Assembly (NCBI GenBank): GCA_001725415.1
Contig: MEGH01000014.1
Span: 22,958-86,957, forward strand
DNA length: 64,000 bases
Origin: Pseudonocardia sp. SCN 73-27
GTDB lineage: Bacteria; Actinomycetota; Actinomycetes; Mycobacteriales; Pseudonocardiaceae
Direction: 5' to 3'
Shown: one piece after another, positions 51,129-60,525 of the stretch
Layout of the letters: each line of letters begins with the position of its first letter
Position numbering within the stretch: the first letter of the stretch is position 1
Translations under genes and position numbers: made by a program
The notes under the pieces: generated by a model
Seen by the model: only the letters and a program-made list of their open reading frames with translations
Told to the model about the DNA's origin: nothing
Database searches by the model: none

Positions 51129-52250
51129 GTGGTCCGACACCCGTCCGAGCGTTCCTTCCGTTACGGGATCGAACACGAGTGCGCGCTCCTACGCGCCGAC
51201 GGCACCTTCGCCGATTTCACCCGGCTGGGGTTCGACGAGGCACAGGCCCTCGTCGATGCCCTGCCGGAGGACCCGGCCGACCTCGCCGACCTGCGCGTCG
51301 GCGACCAGGGCATCAAACGGAAGCGGTGGTACGTCGAGGGATTCGAGCGCTTCGACGACGACGGCGGGCTCGTCCGCTGCGACCCCAAGGGCATCGAGAT
51401 CCGCACCCGCATCCACGACACCGTCGACGGCGCCGTCGACGCCCTGCGGGCCGACCAGCGGGCACTCGACGACGTCGCCGCCGCGGCCGGCTTCACGACC
51501 GTCGCCATCGGGTTCAACCCGCTGCGCTCCAGCTATCCCGTCGTCCCGCCCTACAACGCCTGGGAGCTCCGCCACCGGACCGGCTCGCCGGAGGAGCGCA
51601 CCGCCCACCTGCACATGGTCACCTACGGCCCCGACCTCAACCTGTCGTGCGAGGGCATCGGCGTGGACGAACTGGTCGACGTGGGCGCCAAGCTCACCCA
51701 CTACAGCCCGTGGCTGGTGCCGCTGTCGTTCTCGTCGCCGTTCCGGGACGGCGCCGTGTGGGGCGGACTGTCGGCGCGCACCGCGGTGCGCACGGGTGCG
51801 CGGCCGGCGGCGATGGTGTTCCTCGACGGCGTGGCCGACCGCGACCGGATGCTCGACACCGACCCGTCGCTGACCCAGCCCGCGCGGCTGCCCGCCGAGG
51901 TGGGGCGCATCGAGTTCAAGGCCTTCGACGCCTGCCCCGACCCGCAGCTCTACGGCGAGCTGCTGAGCCTGCTCACCGGCCTGGTGCTGGACACGACGCT
52001 CGACGGCCGCGCCCTGGTCCCCGACACGGCGGCCCACCAGCGCGCCGCCGTCGCGGGGCTCGCCGACCCGTGGGTGGCCGACGGCACCGCGGCGCTCCTC
52101 GCGGCGGCCCGGGCGGCGCTGGCCGGCCGCGACGACGACCTGGCCCGGCTCGACCGCCTCGACCGGCGGGTGGCGGCGAAGAACTGCCCGGCCGTCGACA
52201 TGTTGGCGTGCTTCGCCGACGGCCACCCCGTCGCAGGCCTGCGTCCGTAG
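51129..52250 (+). CDS. GCS2-type glutamate-cysteine ligase family protein
   Basis: This 373-aa protein belongs to the carboxylate-amine ligases of the glutamate-cysteine ligase 2 family (YbdK/EgtA relatives). Visible motifs are FRYGIEHECALLRADG at the N-terminus, a metal-binding FGIEHE-type core, IGFNPLRSSYPVVPPYNAWELRHRTG, and RTAHLHMVTYGPDLNLS. Such enzymes make gamma-glutamyl amide bonds with ATP. The product is not determined; ergothioneine-type gamma-glutamylcysteine or another small thiol is possible. GTG 51129 has a GAGGAG site 6 nt upstream; earlier starts cross the repeat region. A perfect hairpin follows the stop. Confidence 0.8.
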   Translation: MVRHPSERSFRYGIEHECALLRADGTFADFTRLGFDEAQALVDALPEDPADLADLRVGDQGIKRKRWYVEGFERFDDDGGLVRCDPKGIEIRTRIHDTVDGAVDALRADQRALDDVAAAAGFTTVAIGFNPLRSSYPVVPPYNAWELRHRTGSPEERTAHLHMVTYGPDLNLSCEGIGVDELVDVGAKLTHYSPWLVPLSFSSPFRDGAVWGGLSARTAVRTGARPAAMVFLDGVADRDRMLDTDPSLTQPARLPAEVGRIEFKAFDACPDPQLYGELLSLLTGLVLDTTLDGRALVPDTAAHQRAAVAGLADPWVADGTAALLAAARAALAGRDDDLARLDRLDRRVAAKNCPAVDMLACFADGHPVAGLRP

Positions 52251-52255
52251 AGCCT

Positions 52256-52295
52256 GTGAGCGGTAATGGTCGCCGGAGCGACCATTACCGCTCAC
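52256..52295. terminator. perfect 18-bp hairpin with tetraloop
   Basis: GTGAGCGGTAATGGTCGC pairs perfectly with its complement around the loop CGGA. It fills the 50-nt gap between the GCS2-type gene and panB, which converge here. The arms are more AT-rich than the surroundings. It should terminate both transcripts. Confidence 0.85.
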
Positions 52296-52300
52296 GAGGG

Positions 52301-53179
52301 TCAGCTGTAGGAGTGGTCCGCGTCCGGGTACTCGCCGCCGCGGACGTCCGCCGCATACGCCTTCGCGGCGTCCAGCAGGATCGAGCCCATGTCGGCGTAG
52401 GGCTTCACGAAGCGCGGCTTGTGCCCACGGTTCATGCCCGCCATGTCCGACCACACCAGGACCTGCGCGTCGCAGTCCGGGCCGGCGCCGATGCCGATCG
52501 TCGGGATCACGAGCTCGGCCGTCACGCGCTTGGCGACATCGGCGGGCACCATCTCCAGCACGACCGCGAACGCCCCGGCCGCCTGCAGCGCGAGCGCGTC
52601 CTCGATCAGCCGCTCACCCGCGTCGCCGCGGCCCTGGATGCGGAAGCCGCCCAGGGCGTGCTCGCTCTGCGGGGTGAACCCGAGGTGGGCCATGACCGGG
52701 ATGCCGGAGCCGGCGAGCGCGTCGACCTGCGGGGCGAACCGGGCCCCGCCCTCGAGCTTGACGGCGTGCGCGCCGCCCTCCTTCATGAACCGGATGCCGG
52801 TCTCCAGCGCCTGGCCGGCCGAGACCTGGTAGCTGCCGAACGGCAGATCGGCGACGACCAGCGCGTGCGGCGCCCCACGGACGACGGCCTTCACCAGCGG
52901 CATCAGCTCGTCGACGGTGACGGGGATGGTGTTGTCGTAGCCGTAGACGTTGTTGCCGGCGGAGTCGCCGACGAGCAGGACCGGGATGCCGGCCTCGTCG
53001 AAGATCTCCGCGGAGTAGCGATCGTAGGCGGTGAGCATCGGCCAGCGCTCGCCCCGCTGCTTCATCTCGGCGAGGTGGTGGAGGCGGGTGCGCTTGGGGC
53101 GGGCCGTGGTGCGGTAGGGCGACTCCTCGGCGGGTTCGCCCGCTCGACCGGTCGCAGGGGTGTGCTCGGCAGCAGACAT
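52301..53179 (-). CDS. panB: 3-methyl-2-oxobutanoate hydroxymethyltransferase
   Basis: This 292-aa enzyme transfers a hydroxymethyl group from methylenetetrahydrofolate to 2-oxoisovalerate, the first committed step of pantothenate synthesis. Family motifs are [65 protein letters not shown] and [21 protein letters not shown]. The N-terminal 30 residues before [16 protein letters not shown] are a Pro/Ala/Thr-rich extension without known role. ATG 53179 follows a GGGAGGA site. It is divergent from the TAP-like hydrolase. Confidence 0.95.
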   Translation of the reverse strand: MSAAEHTPATGRAGEPAEESPYRTTARPKRTRLHHLAEMKQRGERWPMLTAYDRYSAEIFDEAGIPVLLVGDSAGNNVYGYDNTIPVTVDELMPLVKAVVRGAPHALVVADLPFGSYQVSAGQALETGIRFMKEGGAHAVKLEGGARFAPQVDALAGSGIPVMAHLGFTPQSEHALGGFRIQGRGDAGERLIEDALALQAAGAFAVVLEMVPADVAKRVTAELVIPTIGIGAGPDCDAQVLVWSDMAGMNRGHKPRFVKPYADMGSILLDAAKAYAADVRGGEYPDADHSYS

Positions 53180-53402
53180 CGTCGTCCGTCCTCCCTCGAG
53201 GCCCGCGTCACGGGTCCCCGGGTCGTCAGGGGCTGGTACGGCGAAGCCTGACACCGCGGACGTCCCGGGCGCTGCGCCGGGCGACCCAGGTCACACAGTG
53301 ACCTGCACCCCTCGGCGACCTGCACCCCTGCGCCTCGCTCCCTCGGGGGACGTGGTGGGGGAGTCGCCACGGTGCGCAGCCGGTCGCTGGCATGCTGGCA
53401 CG

Positions 53403-54998
53403 GTGTCGTCCCCGGTACCCCGTCGCGCACTCCGTACGCCCCTCGGAATCCTCGCCGTCCTGCTCGCGGCGGTGCTGACCGCGGCGTGCACCAGCGCGAC
53501 GACCGGTGCCGCGTCCGACGCGGCGGCGGGCAGCGACCCGGTGCTGAAGTCGTTCTACGACCAGAAGCTGTCGTGGGGCTCGTGCGCCCAGTTCGCGTCG
53601 TCGGCCGACCAGGAGAAGACCTTCACCGCGCCGGGGCTCGACTGCGCGGCGCTGCGTGTCCCGCTCGACTACGCGAACCCGGACGGCCGGACCGCCGACA
53701 TCGCGGTCCTGCGGCACAAGGCCACCGACCAGGCCAACCGGATCGGCTCGCTGCTGGTCAACCCCGGCGGCCCGGGCGGCTCGGGCATCGAGTTCGCCGC
53801 GTCGCTGGGCACCGGCGCGAAGACGCCCGCGTCGGTGCTGGCCCGGTTCGACCTCGTCGGGTTCGACCCGCGCGGCGTCGGCGCGAGCACACCCGCGATC
53901 GACTGTCTCGACGACAAGCAGAACGACGCCGAGCGCGCCGACGACGACACGGACCCGTCGCCGGCGGGCGTCGCCGAGACGGAGGCGGAGAACAAGCGGT
54001 TCGTGCAGGGCTGCGTCACCAAGACCGGTGTCGACGTGCTGGCCAACGTCGGCACGCGTGACGTCGTCAAGGACATGGACGTGCTGCGCGCGGTACTGGG
54101 CGACCAGAAGCTCACCTACGCGGGCTTCTCCTACGGCACCCGGATCGGCTCGACCTACGCCGAGGCGTTCCCGCAGAACGTCCGCGCGCTGGTGCTCGAC
54201 GGCGCGCTCGACCCGCAGCAGACGACGATCGACCGCACGGTCGACCAGAACGCGGGCTTCCAGGGCGCGTTCGACGCCTTCGCGAAGTGGTGCGCCGCGC
54301 AGACGACGCCGTGCCCGCTGGGACAGGACCCGGCGAAGGCGACGACGGTGTGGCTGTCGCTGGTGCGTCCGCTGATCGACGACCCGCTGCCCGCCGGTGC
54401 CGGCCGCACGCTGGGCTGGAACGACGCGCAGACCGGCATCTCGCAGGCGCTGTACGTGTCGGCGGCCTACCCGATCCTGTCGCGCGGCATCGCCGACCTG
54501 GCGCGGGGCAATGGCACGATCCTGCTGCGCCTGGCCGACCTGTACTACGACCGCGACGCCTCGGGCCACTACTCCAACATGCTGGAGGCGTTCACGGCGA
54601 TCAGCTGTGTCGACGAGCAGCAGATCACCGACCGCGCCCAGATCGACGCGCAGAACCGCAAGGTCGACGAGGTGGCGCCGTTCCGCAGCACGGGCAAGGG
54701 CCCGGTCGACGCGCTGGACCCGTGCGCGTTCTGGCCGGTGAAGCCGACGAGCCAGCCGCACGTGCCGAAGGTCGACGGCCTGCCGCCGACGGTCGTCGTC
54801 TCCGTCACCGGCGACCCGGCCACGCCGTACCAGGCCGGTGTGGACCTGGCGAAGGCGCTCGGCGGGCGGCTGATCAAGGTCGACGGCGACCAGCACACGG
54901 CGTCGCTGCAGGGCAACGCGTGCGTCGACAACGCGGTCGCGGCCTACCTGACCGACCTGACGTTGCCCGCCGAGGGCCTCGAGTGCAGGCTGTCGTGA
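53403..54998 (+). CDS. secreted TAP-like alpha/beta-hydrolase (lipoprotein)
   Basis: This 531-aa protein has a signal peptide with the lipobox LTAAC (Cys29), so it is anchored outside the membrane. The hydrolase core shows the oxyanion motif NPGGPGGSGIEFA, the nucleophile Ser243 in GFSYGTRIG, a late acid in VTGDPATP and His in GDQHTAS, the Ser-Asp-His set of the tripeptidyl aminopeptidase family. It would cleave short peptides outside the cell. GTG 53403 is the only start that gives the signal peptide. A promoter may lie in the 223-nt divergent gap with panB. It precedes glnA2 by 88 nt. Confidence 0.9.
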   Translation: MSSPVPRRALRTPLGILAVLLAAVLTAACTSATTGAASDAAAGSDPVLKSFYDQKLSWGSCAQFASSADQEKTFTAPGLDCAALRVPLDYANPDGRTADIAVLRHKATDQANRIGSLLVNPGGPGGSGIEFAASLGTGAKTPASVLARFDLVGFDPRGVGASTPAIDCLDDKQNDAERADDDTDPSPAGVAETEAENKRFVQGCVTKTGVDVLANVGTRDVVKDMDVLRAVLGDQKLTYAGFSYGTRIGSTYAEAFPQNVRALVLDGALDPQQTTIDRTVDQNAGFQGAFDAFAKWCAAQTTPCPLGQDPAKATTVWLSLVRPLIDDPLPAGAGRTLGWNDAQTGISQALYVSAAYPILSRGIADLARGNGTILLRLADLYYDRDASGHYSNMLEAFTAISCVDEQQITDRAQIDAQNRKVDEVAPFRSTGKGPVDALDPCAFWPVKPTSQPHVPKVDGLPPTVVVSVTGDPATPYQAGVDLAKALGGRLIKVDGDQHTASLQGNACVDNAVAAYLTDLTLPAEGLECRLS

Positions 54999-55072
54999 CC
55001 GCCGGGCCACCCCGTCGGCGTGATGTCGCCGGGACCGACCGGCGACGAAACATTCCCGTAACAGCCCGTTCC

Positions 55073-55078
55073 TAGGCT
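55073..55078 (+). promoter_or_regulatory. -10 element of a leaderless glnA2 transcript
   Basis: TAGGCT lies 8 nt before ATG 55087 with no ribosome site in between. It favours ATG 55087 over GTG 55081 and matches the start of Mycobacterium tuberculosis GlnA2 (MDRQ). Confidence 0.45.
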
Positions 55079-55086
55079 CGGTGACC

Positions 55087-56430
55087 ATGGATCGTCAGCA
55101 GGAGTTCGTGCTCCGCACGCTCGAGGAACGCGACATCCGCTTCGTGCGGCTGTGGTTCACCGACGTGCTCGGCTACCTCAAGTCGGTGGCCGTGGCACCG
55201 GCCGAGCTCGAGGGCGCGTTCGCCGAGGGCATCGGTTTCGACGGCTCCGCGATCGAGGGCTTCGCCCGGATCTACGAGTCCGACATGGTGGCCCGCCCCG
55301 ATCCCTCGACGTTCCAGGTGCTGCCGTGGGAGACCGCGAGCGGTGAGCACTACTCGGCGCGCATGTTCTGCGACATCGCGATGCCCGACGGCTCGCCGTC
55401 GTGGGCCGATCCGCGCCACGTCCTGCGCCGGGCGCTGTCGAAGGCCGGCGAGATGGGCTTCACCTGCTACGTCCACCCCGAGATCGAGTTCTACCTGCTG
55501 CGCGACCTGCCGTCCGACGGCACGCCCCCCGTCGCGGCGGACAACGGCGGCTACTTCGACCAGGCCTCCCACGACGTGGCGCCGCATTTCCGGCGCAACG
55601 CGATCGAGACGCTGGAGTCGATGGGCATCTCCGTCGAGTTCAGCCACCACGAGGGCGGGCCCGGCCAGCAGGAGATCGACCTGCGCTACGCCGACGCGCT
55701 GACGATGGCGGACAACATCATGACGTTCCGCTACGTCGTGAAGGAGGTCGCGATCACGCAGGGTGTGCGGGCGTCGTTCATGCCGAAGCCGTTCTCCGAC
55801 CACCCGGGCTCGGCGATGCACACCCACTTCTCGCTGTTCGAGGGCGACCGCAACGCCTTCCACGACCCGGACGACCCGTACGAGCTGTCCGACACGGGCA
55901 AGGCGTTCGTCGCCGGGGTGCTGCGGCACGCTCGCGAGATGAGTGCCGTCACCAACCAGTTCGTGAACTCCTACAAGCGGCTGATCACCGGTGGCGAAGC
56001 GCCGACGGCGGTGTCGTGGGGGCACGCGAACCGATCGGCGCTGGTGCGGGTGCCGATGTACTCGCCGGGCAAGCAGTCGACGCGGCGGGTGGAGATCCGC
56101 ACGCTCGACAGCGCCTGCAACCCGTACCTGGCGTTCGCGGTGATCCTCGGGGCCGGGCTGCAGGGTGTGCAGAAGGGCTACGAGCTGCCGACGCCCACCG
56201 AGGACGACGTCTGGTCGCTCACCGAGACCGAGCGGCGCGCGATGGGCTACGAGACGTTGCCGCAGAACCTCACCGAGGCGTTGACGGCGATGGAGCACTC
56301 GGAGCTGGTCGCGGAGGTCCTGGGCGAGCACGTGTTCGACTTCTTCCTGCGCAACAAGCGTCAGGAGTGGGACGGGTACCGCCGCCAGGTCACGCCCTAC
56401 GAGCTGGCGACCTACCTGCCGATCCTCTGA
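55087..56430 (+). CDS. glnA2: glutamine synthetase, GlnA2 type
   Basis: This 447-aa enzyme joins ammonia to glutamate using ATP. The sequence follows mycobacterial GlnA2 closely: MDRQQEFVLRTLEERDIRFV, FDGSAIEGFARIYESDMV, HPEIEFYLL, KPFSDHPGSAMHTHFSLF, NSYKRL and RVEIRTLDSACNPYLAF. All active-site segments are present. The region KGYELPTPTED replaces the NLYDLPPE adenylylation context of GlnA1, so regulation by GlnE is doubtful for this paralog. It begins the glnA2-GNAT-glnE cluster, an order close to mycobacteria, where glnE adjoins glnA2. Confidence 0.95.
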   Translation: MDRQQEFVLRTLEERDIRFVRLWFTDVLGYLKSVAVAPAELEGAFAEGIGFDGSAIEGFARIYESDMVARPDPSTFQVLPWETASGEHYSARMFCDIAMPDGSPSWADPRHVLRRALSKAGEMGFTCYVHPEIEFYLLRDLPSDGTPPVAADNGGYFDQASHDVAPHFRRNAIETLESMGISVEFSHHEGGPGQQEIDLRYADALTMADNIMTFRYVVKEVAITQGVRASFMPKPFSDHPGSAMHTHFSLFEGDRNAFHDPDDPYELSDTGKAFVAGVLRHAREMSAVTNQFVNSYKRLITGGEAPTAVSWGHANRSALVRVPMYSPGKQSTRRVEIRTLDSACNPYLAFAVILGAGLQGVQKGYELPTPTEDDVWSLTETERRAMGYETLPQNLTEALTAMEHSELVAEVLGEHVFDFFLRNKRQEWDGYRRQVTPYELATYLPIL

Positions 56431-56477
56431 CGGAAATGGATGGCCCCGGCGCCGGTCGCCGGGGCACCATCCGGTCC

Positions 56478-57383
56478 GTGGACGTCAGGCTGCACGACAC
56501 CGACGATGCCGGCACCGAGGGGTGGCGGCGGCTCGCGCTGCCGGTGCTCGAGTCCGACCCGCACGCCAACACCGTCGCGCTCACGGCGCTGGCCGAACCG
56601 GCGGGCGGCGGGCACGGTGTCGACACGCTGCTGACCGTCCACGACCGAGACCGGGTCGTCGGTGCGGCGCTGCGGTTCGCCGGGTTCGCGCTGCTCGTGT
56701 CGGGCCTCCCGCCGCAGGCCGCCGCCGCGGTCGCCGACACCCTCGGCGACACCCCGATGGCCGACCGCGGCCTGTTCGGCGCGGCACCGGCCGCCGACGC
56801 CTTCGCCGCCGCGCGCAGCGCCCGCACGGGTGAGACCCCGGTGACCGACGTCGAGATGCGGCTGTGGGTCCTCGATGGCCTCGTGCCGCCCGCCGGCGTC
56901 GGCGGAACCGCGCGGGCCGCCGTCGACGGCGACGGCCCGATGCTCGCGCAGTGGTTGCGCGCCTTCGCCGCCGACGTCGCCGTCGACCACCCCGGACGTC
57001 CCGACCCGGACGGCGACGAGGCGCCGGCGGACGGCCCGGACCCGGCGACGCTCGTCGCGGAGCACCGGGCCATGGGCCGTGACGTCGTCGTGTGGGAGGA
57101 CGCGGGGACGCCGGTGGCCTTCGCCGTCGGCCGGGGGCCGGCGGCGGGCGCGGCGCGGATCGGGCCCGTCTACACCCCGCCCGAGCACCGCGGTCACGGT
57201 TACGCCTCCGCAGTCACCGCCGCGGCGACCGCACGGGCGCTCGCCGCGGGCGCGCGCGACGTCGTGCTGTTCACCGACGTCGCCGCCGACGTCCCGAACC
57301 GCATCTACGCCCGCATCGGCTACGTCCCCGCCGGGCTGCACCGTGAGGTGCGGCTGGTCCCGGCACACGCTCCCGCGCGATAG
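56478..57383 (+). CDS. GNAT family N-acetyltransferase
   Basis: This 301-aa protein has a C-terminal GNAT domain with the acetyl-CoA loop PVYTPPEHRGHGYASAVTAAATARAL at about 225-250, followed by DVVLFTDVAADVPNRIYARIGYVPAG, the usual end. Its N-terminal 150 residues form a second, degenerate GNAT-like half (ANTVALTALAE...VVGAALRFAGFALLVSGL), as in some two-domain actinobacterial acetyltransferases. The substrate is unknown. GTG 56478 is chosen for fit to the fold; ATG 56436 adds 14 residues. It lies between glnA2 and glnE on the same strand. Confidence 0.82.
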   Translation: MDVRLHDTDDAGTEGWRRLALPVLESDPHANTVALTALAEPAGGGHGVDTLLTVHDRDRVVGAALRFAGFALLVSGLPPQAAAAVADTLGDTPMADRGLFGAAPAADAFAAARSARTGETPVTDVEMRLWVLDGLVPPAGVGGTARAAVDGDGPMLAQWLRAFAADVAVDHPGRPDPDGDEAPADGPDPATLVAEHRAMGRDVVVWEDAGTPVAFAVGRGPAAGAARIGPVYTPPEHRGHGYASAVTAAATARALAAGARDVVLFTDVAADVPNRIYARIGYVPAGLHREVRLVPAHAPAR

Positions 57384-57399
57384 GGCAGGATCGGCGATC

Positions 57400-60300
57400 G
57401 TGGCGGATCGCAGCGGCGGCACCTCGCTGGCCCGGCTCGGGCTCGTCGAGCACTGGACGGCACCGACGCTGGAGAAGCTCGGCTGGTGGTCCGGCGACGG
57501 GCCCGTCGCCGGGGCCGAGGAGATCATGTGGGCGCTGGCCCGCAGCCCCGATCCGCATCTCGCGCTGCGCACCGTCGAACGCCTCGCCGACGCCGCGTCC
57601 ACCTGGTCGGCGATCGACGCAGAGCTGCGCACCGACGTCGGGCTGCGGGCGCGGCTGTTCGCGCTGATGGGGTCGTCGACGGCGCTGGGCGACCATCTCG
57701 TGGCCCATCCCGACCGGTGGACGCTGCTCGCCGACACCCCGGACCGCCAGGACCCGCCGCCGGACCGGGCGCGGCGCACGGCGAACCTGTTGCGCGCCGT
57801 GGGCGCCGACCCCGACGCGACCCCGGCCGGCGCCCCGGGCGGGTCGGCGGCCGCGCTGACCGGGTCCGACGCCGTCACGGCGCTGCGCACCGCCTACCGT
57901 GACGAGCTGCTCGGGCTGGCGGGCGCCGACCTCGCCGCGGTCGGTGACGCGTCGCTGCCCGTCATGGAGGTCGACGACGTCGCGGCCCAGCTCGCCGACC
58001 TGGCGCTGGCCGCCCTGCACGCAGCCCTGGCCGTCGCGGTCGCGGAGAACGAGCCCGAGCCCGACGCCCGGCTCGCCGTCATCGCGATGGGCAAGACCGG
58101 CGGCTACGAGCTCAACTACGTCTCCGACGTCGATGTCGTGTTCGTCGCCGAACCCGCCGACGCCACCGCGACCCGCATCGCCAGCCGGATGATGCGCGTC
58201 GCCGGCGAGGCCTGCTTCGAGATCGACGCCAACCTGCGCCCCGAGGGCAGGCAGGGCGCGCTCGTGCGCACCCTGGAGGGCCACGCCACCTACTACCGGC
58301 GCTGGGCCAAGACCTGGGAGTTCCAGGCCCTGCTCAAGGCCCGCCCGGCCGCAGGCGACCCCGAGCTGGGCCAGGCCTACCTCGACACCGTGTCGCCGAT
58401 GGTGTGGAAGGCCGCCGAGCGGGAGGACTTCGTCGTCGACGTGCAGGCGATGCGCCGCCGCGTCGAGGAGCACGTGCGCCCCGACCACGCCGAGCGCGAG
58501 CTGAAGCTGGGCCGCGGCGGGCTGCGCGACGTCGAGTTCGCGGTGCAGCTGCTGCAGCTCGTTCACGGCCGCACCGACACCGAGATCCGCTCGCCCTCGA
58601 CGCTGAAGGCCCTGGAGGCGTTGGCGGGCAACGGCTACATCGGCCGTGACGACGGCGCGAACCTCGCCGCCTCCTACCGGTTCCTGCGGCTGCTGGAGCA
58701 CCGGCTGCAGCTGCAGCGCATGCGCCGCACCCACCTCCTGCCGGCCGAGGACGACACCGAGGCGCTGCGCTGGCTCGCCCGCGCGGCCCGGCTGCGCCAC
58801 GACGGCCGCCGCGACGTCGTCGGGGTCCTGCTCGACGAGTGGCACCGCAACGCGCGCCGGGTGCGCAGGCTGCACGAGAAGCTCTTCTACCGTCCGCTGC
58901 TCGACTCGGTGTCGCGGTTGCCCGCCGACGCCGTCACGATGTCGGCCGACGCCGCGAAGGCCCGGCTGCAGGCACTCGGCTGGGCCTCGCCGGAGGGCGC
59001 GCTCAACCACCTGCGCGCCCTGACCGGCGGGGTGTCGCGGGCCGCGCAGATCCAGCACACACTGCTGCCGGTGCTGCTGGAGGACCTCGCCGACAGTCCC
59101 GATCCCGACCGCGGTCTGCTGTCCTACCGCAAGGTCTCCGAGGCGCTCGCGCTCACTCCCTGGTACCTACGGCTGCTGCGCGACGAAGGTGCTGTCGCGC
59201 AACGGCTCATGCGGCTGCTGGGCACGTCGCTGCTGGTGCCCGACCTGCTGGTGCGCGCGCCGGAGGTGCTGCGGCTGCTCGCGCTCCCGGGCGCCGGGCG
59301 GCCCGACGAGCTCACGCGCGACCCCGCCGACGTCGCCGCCTCCCTGCTGACGACGGTCGGTCGGCAGAACGCGCTCGACCAGGCCGTCGGGTCCGCGCGG
59401 TCGCTGCGCCGCCACGAGATGCTGCGCGTGGCGTGCGCCGACCTGCTCGGCCTGCTGCCCGTCGGTGACGTGTGCGAGGCACTGTCGTCGGTGTGGTGCG
59501 CGGTGCTCTCCGCGACGCTCGACGCCGCGGTCAAGCAGCACACCACCTCGGGTCCCGCGCCCGCGCGGATCGCCGTGATCGGCATGGGCCGCCTCGGCGG
59601 TGCGGAGCTGGGGTACGGCAGCGACGCCGACGTGCTGTTCGTGTGCGAGTCCCTCGACGACGGGTCCGACGCCGACTCCGCCGCGGTCAAGTGGGCGACG
59701 CAGGTCGCGGAGACGGTGCGGCGCAGCCTCGGCTCGCCCAGTCCCGACCCGGCTCTCGTCGTCGACGCCGACCTGCGCCCCGAGGGCCGCCAGGGCGCCC
59801 TGGTGCGGACGTTGCGTTCCTACCGCGAGTACTACGCCCGCTGGGCCGAGGTGTGGGAGGCCCAGGCTCTGCTGCGGGCCCGACCCATCGCCGGCGACCG
59901 GGGGCTGGGGGAGCGGTTCGTCGAGATGATCGACCCCATCCGCTACCCGGCCGACGGCCTGCCCACCGCCGCGGTCACCGAGATCCGGCGGATCAAGGCC
60001 CGTGTCGACGCGGAGCGGCTGCCCCGGGGCGCCGACCGCAGCACCCACACGAAGCTGGGTCACGGCGGGCTCGCCGACGTCGAGTGGACCGTGCAGCTGC
60101 TGCAGCTGCAGCACGCCGGCGACGTCCCCGAGCTGCGGACGACCTCCACCCTCGCCGGGCTGCGCGAGGCCGCCGCCGCGGGGCTGCTCACCGCCGACGA
60201 CGCTGCCGAGCTCACCAGCGGCTGGACGACGGCCACCCGGGCCCGCAACGCCGTCATGCTGGTCAAGGGCAAGCCGGGCGACCAGCTGCCCCGGTCCGGG

Positions 60301-60432
60301 CGTGAGCTCGCCGCCGTCGCCAGCGCGCTGGGCTACCCGCCGGGCGGCGACCCCGGCGTGTTCCTCGACGACTACCGCCGCACCACCCGCCGCGCGCGCG
60401 CCGTCGTCGAACGGGTCTTCTACGGCTGGTGA
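57400..60432 (+). CDS. glnE: bifunctional glutamine synthetase adenylyltransferase/deadenylase
   Basis: This 1010-aa enzyme adds and removes AMP on a tyrosine of glutamine synthetase, tuning it to nitrogen supply. Two nucleotidyltransferase halves are present: the first with AMGKTGGYELNYVSDVDVVFV and DANLRPEGRQGALVRTL, the second with GMGRLGGAELGYGSDADVLFV and DADLRPEGRQGALVRTL. The paired DxD motifs are intact in both. GTG 57400 follows an AGGA site and gives a length near the family norm. It follows the GNAT gene by 16 nt. A hairpin repeat marks its end. Its target, a GlnA1-type enzyme, must lie elsewhere. Confidence 0.94.
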   Translation: MADRSGGTSLARLGLVEHWTAPTLEKLGWWSGDGPVAGAEEIMWALARSPDPHLALRTVERLADAASTWSAIDAELRTDVGLRARLFALMGSSTALGDHLVAHPDRWTLLADTPDRQDPPPDRARRTANLLRAVGADPDATPAGAPGGSAAALTGSDAVTALRTAYRDELLGLAGADLAAVGDASLPVMEVDDVAAQLADLALAALHAALAVAVAENEPEPDARLAVIAMGKTGGYELNYVSDVDVVFVAEPADATATRIASRMMRVAGEACFEIDANLRPEGRQGALVRTLEGHATYYRRWAKTWEFQALLKARPAAGDPELGQAYLDTVSPMVWKAAEREDFVVDVQAMRRRVEEHVRPDHAERELKLGRGGLRDVEFAVQLLQLVHGRTDTEIRSPSTLKALEALAGNGYIGRDDGANLAASYRFLRLLEHRLQLQRMRRTHLLPAEDDTEALRWLARAARLRHDGRRDVVGVLLDEWHRNARRVRRLHEKLFYRPLLDSVSRLPADAVTMSADAAKARLQALGWASPEGALNHLRALTGGVSRAAQIQHTLLPVLLEDLADSPDPDRGLLSYRKVSEALALTPWYLRLLRDEGAVAQRLMRLLGTSLLVPDLLVRAPEVLRLLALPGAGRPDELTRDPADVAASLLTTVGRQNALDQAVGSARSLRRHEMLRVACADLLGLLPVGDVCEALSSVWCAVLSATLDAAVKQHTTSGPAPARIAVIGMGRLGGAELGYGSDADVLFVCESLDDGSDADSAAVKWATQVAETVRRSLGSPSPDPALVVDADLRPEGRQGALVRTLRSYREYYARWAEVWEAQALLRARPIAGDRGLGERFVEMIDPIRYPADGLPTAAVTEIRRIKARVDAERLPRGADRSTHTKLGHGGLADVEWTVQLLQLQHAGDVPELRTTSTLAGLREAAAAGLLTADDAAELTSGWTTATRARNAVMLVKGKPGDQLPRSGRELAAVASALGYPPGGDPGVFLDDYRRTTRRARAVVERVFYGW

Positions 60433-60453
60433 GTCGCCCGGCACGACAACCGG

Positions 60454-60505
60454 GCGCAACCTTCATTGCTGTCCCGGGGCCACCCGGACAGCAATGAGGT
60501 TGCGC
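60454..60505. repeat. long hairpin, second copy of the dispersed repeat; likely terminator
   Basis: The arms 60454-60474 and 60486-60505 form a 20-bp stem with one bulged T and an 11-nt loop. The arm GCGCAACCTTCATTGCTGT resembles the start of the hairpin at 13762-13819 (GCGCAACCTCACTGCTGT). It lies between glnE and the convergent DUF5685 gene, so it likely terminates both. Confidence 0.75.
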
Positions 60506-60525
60506 GCGTCGGGGGGCCGGTCGGG

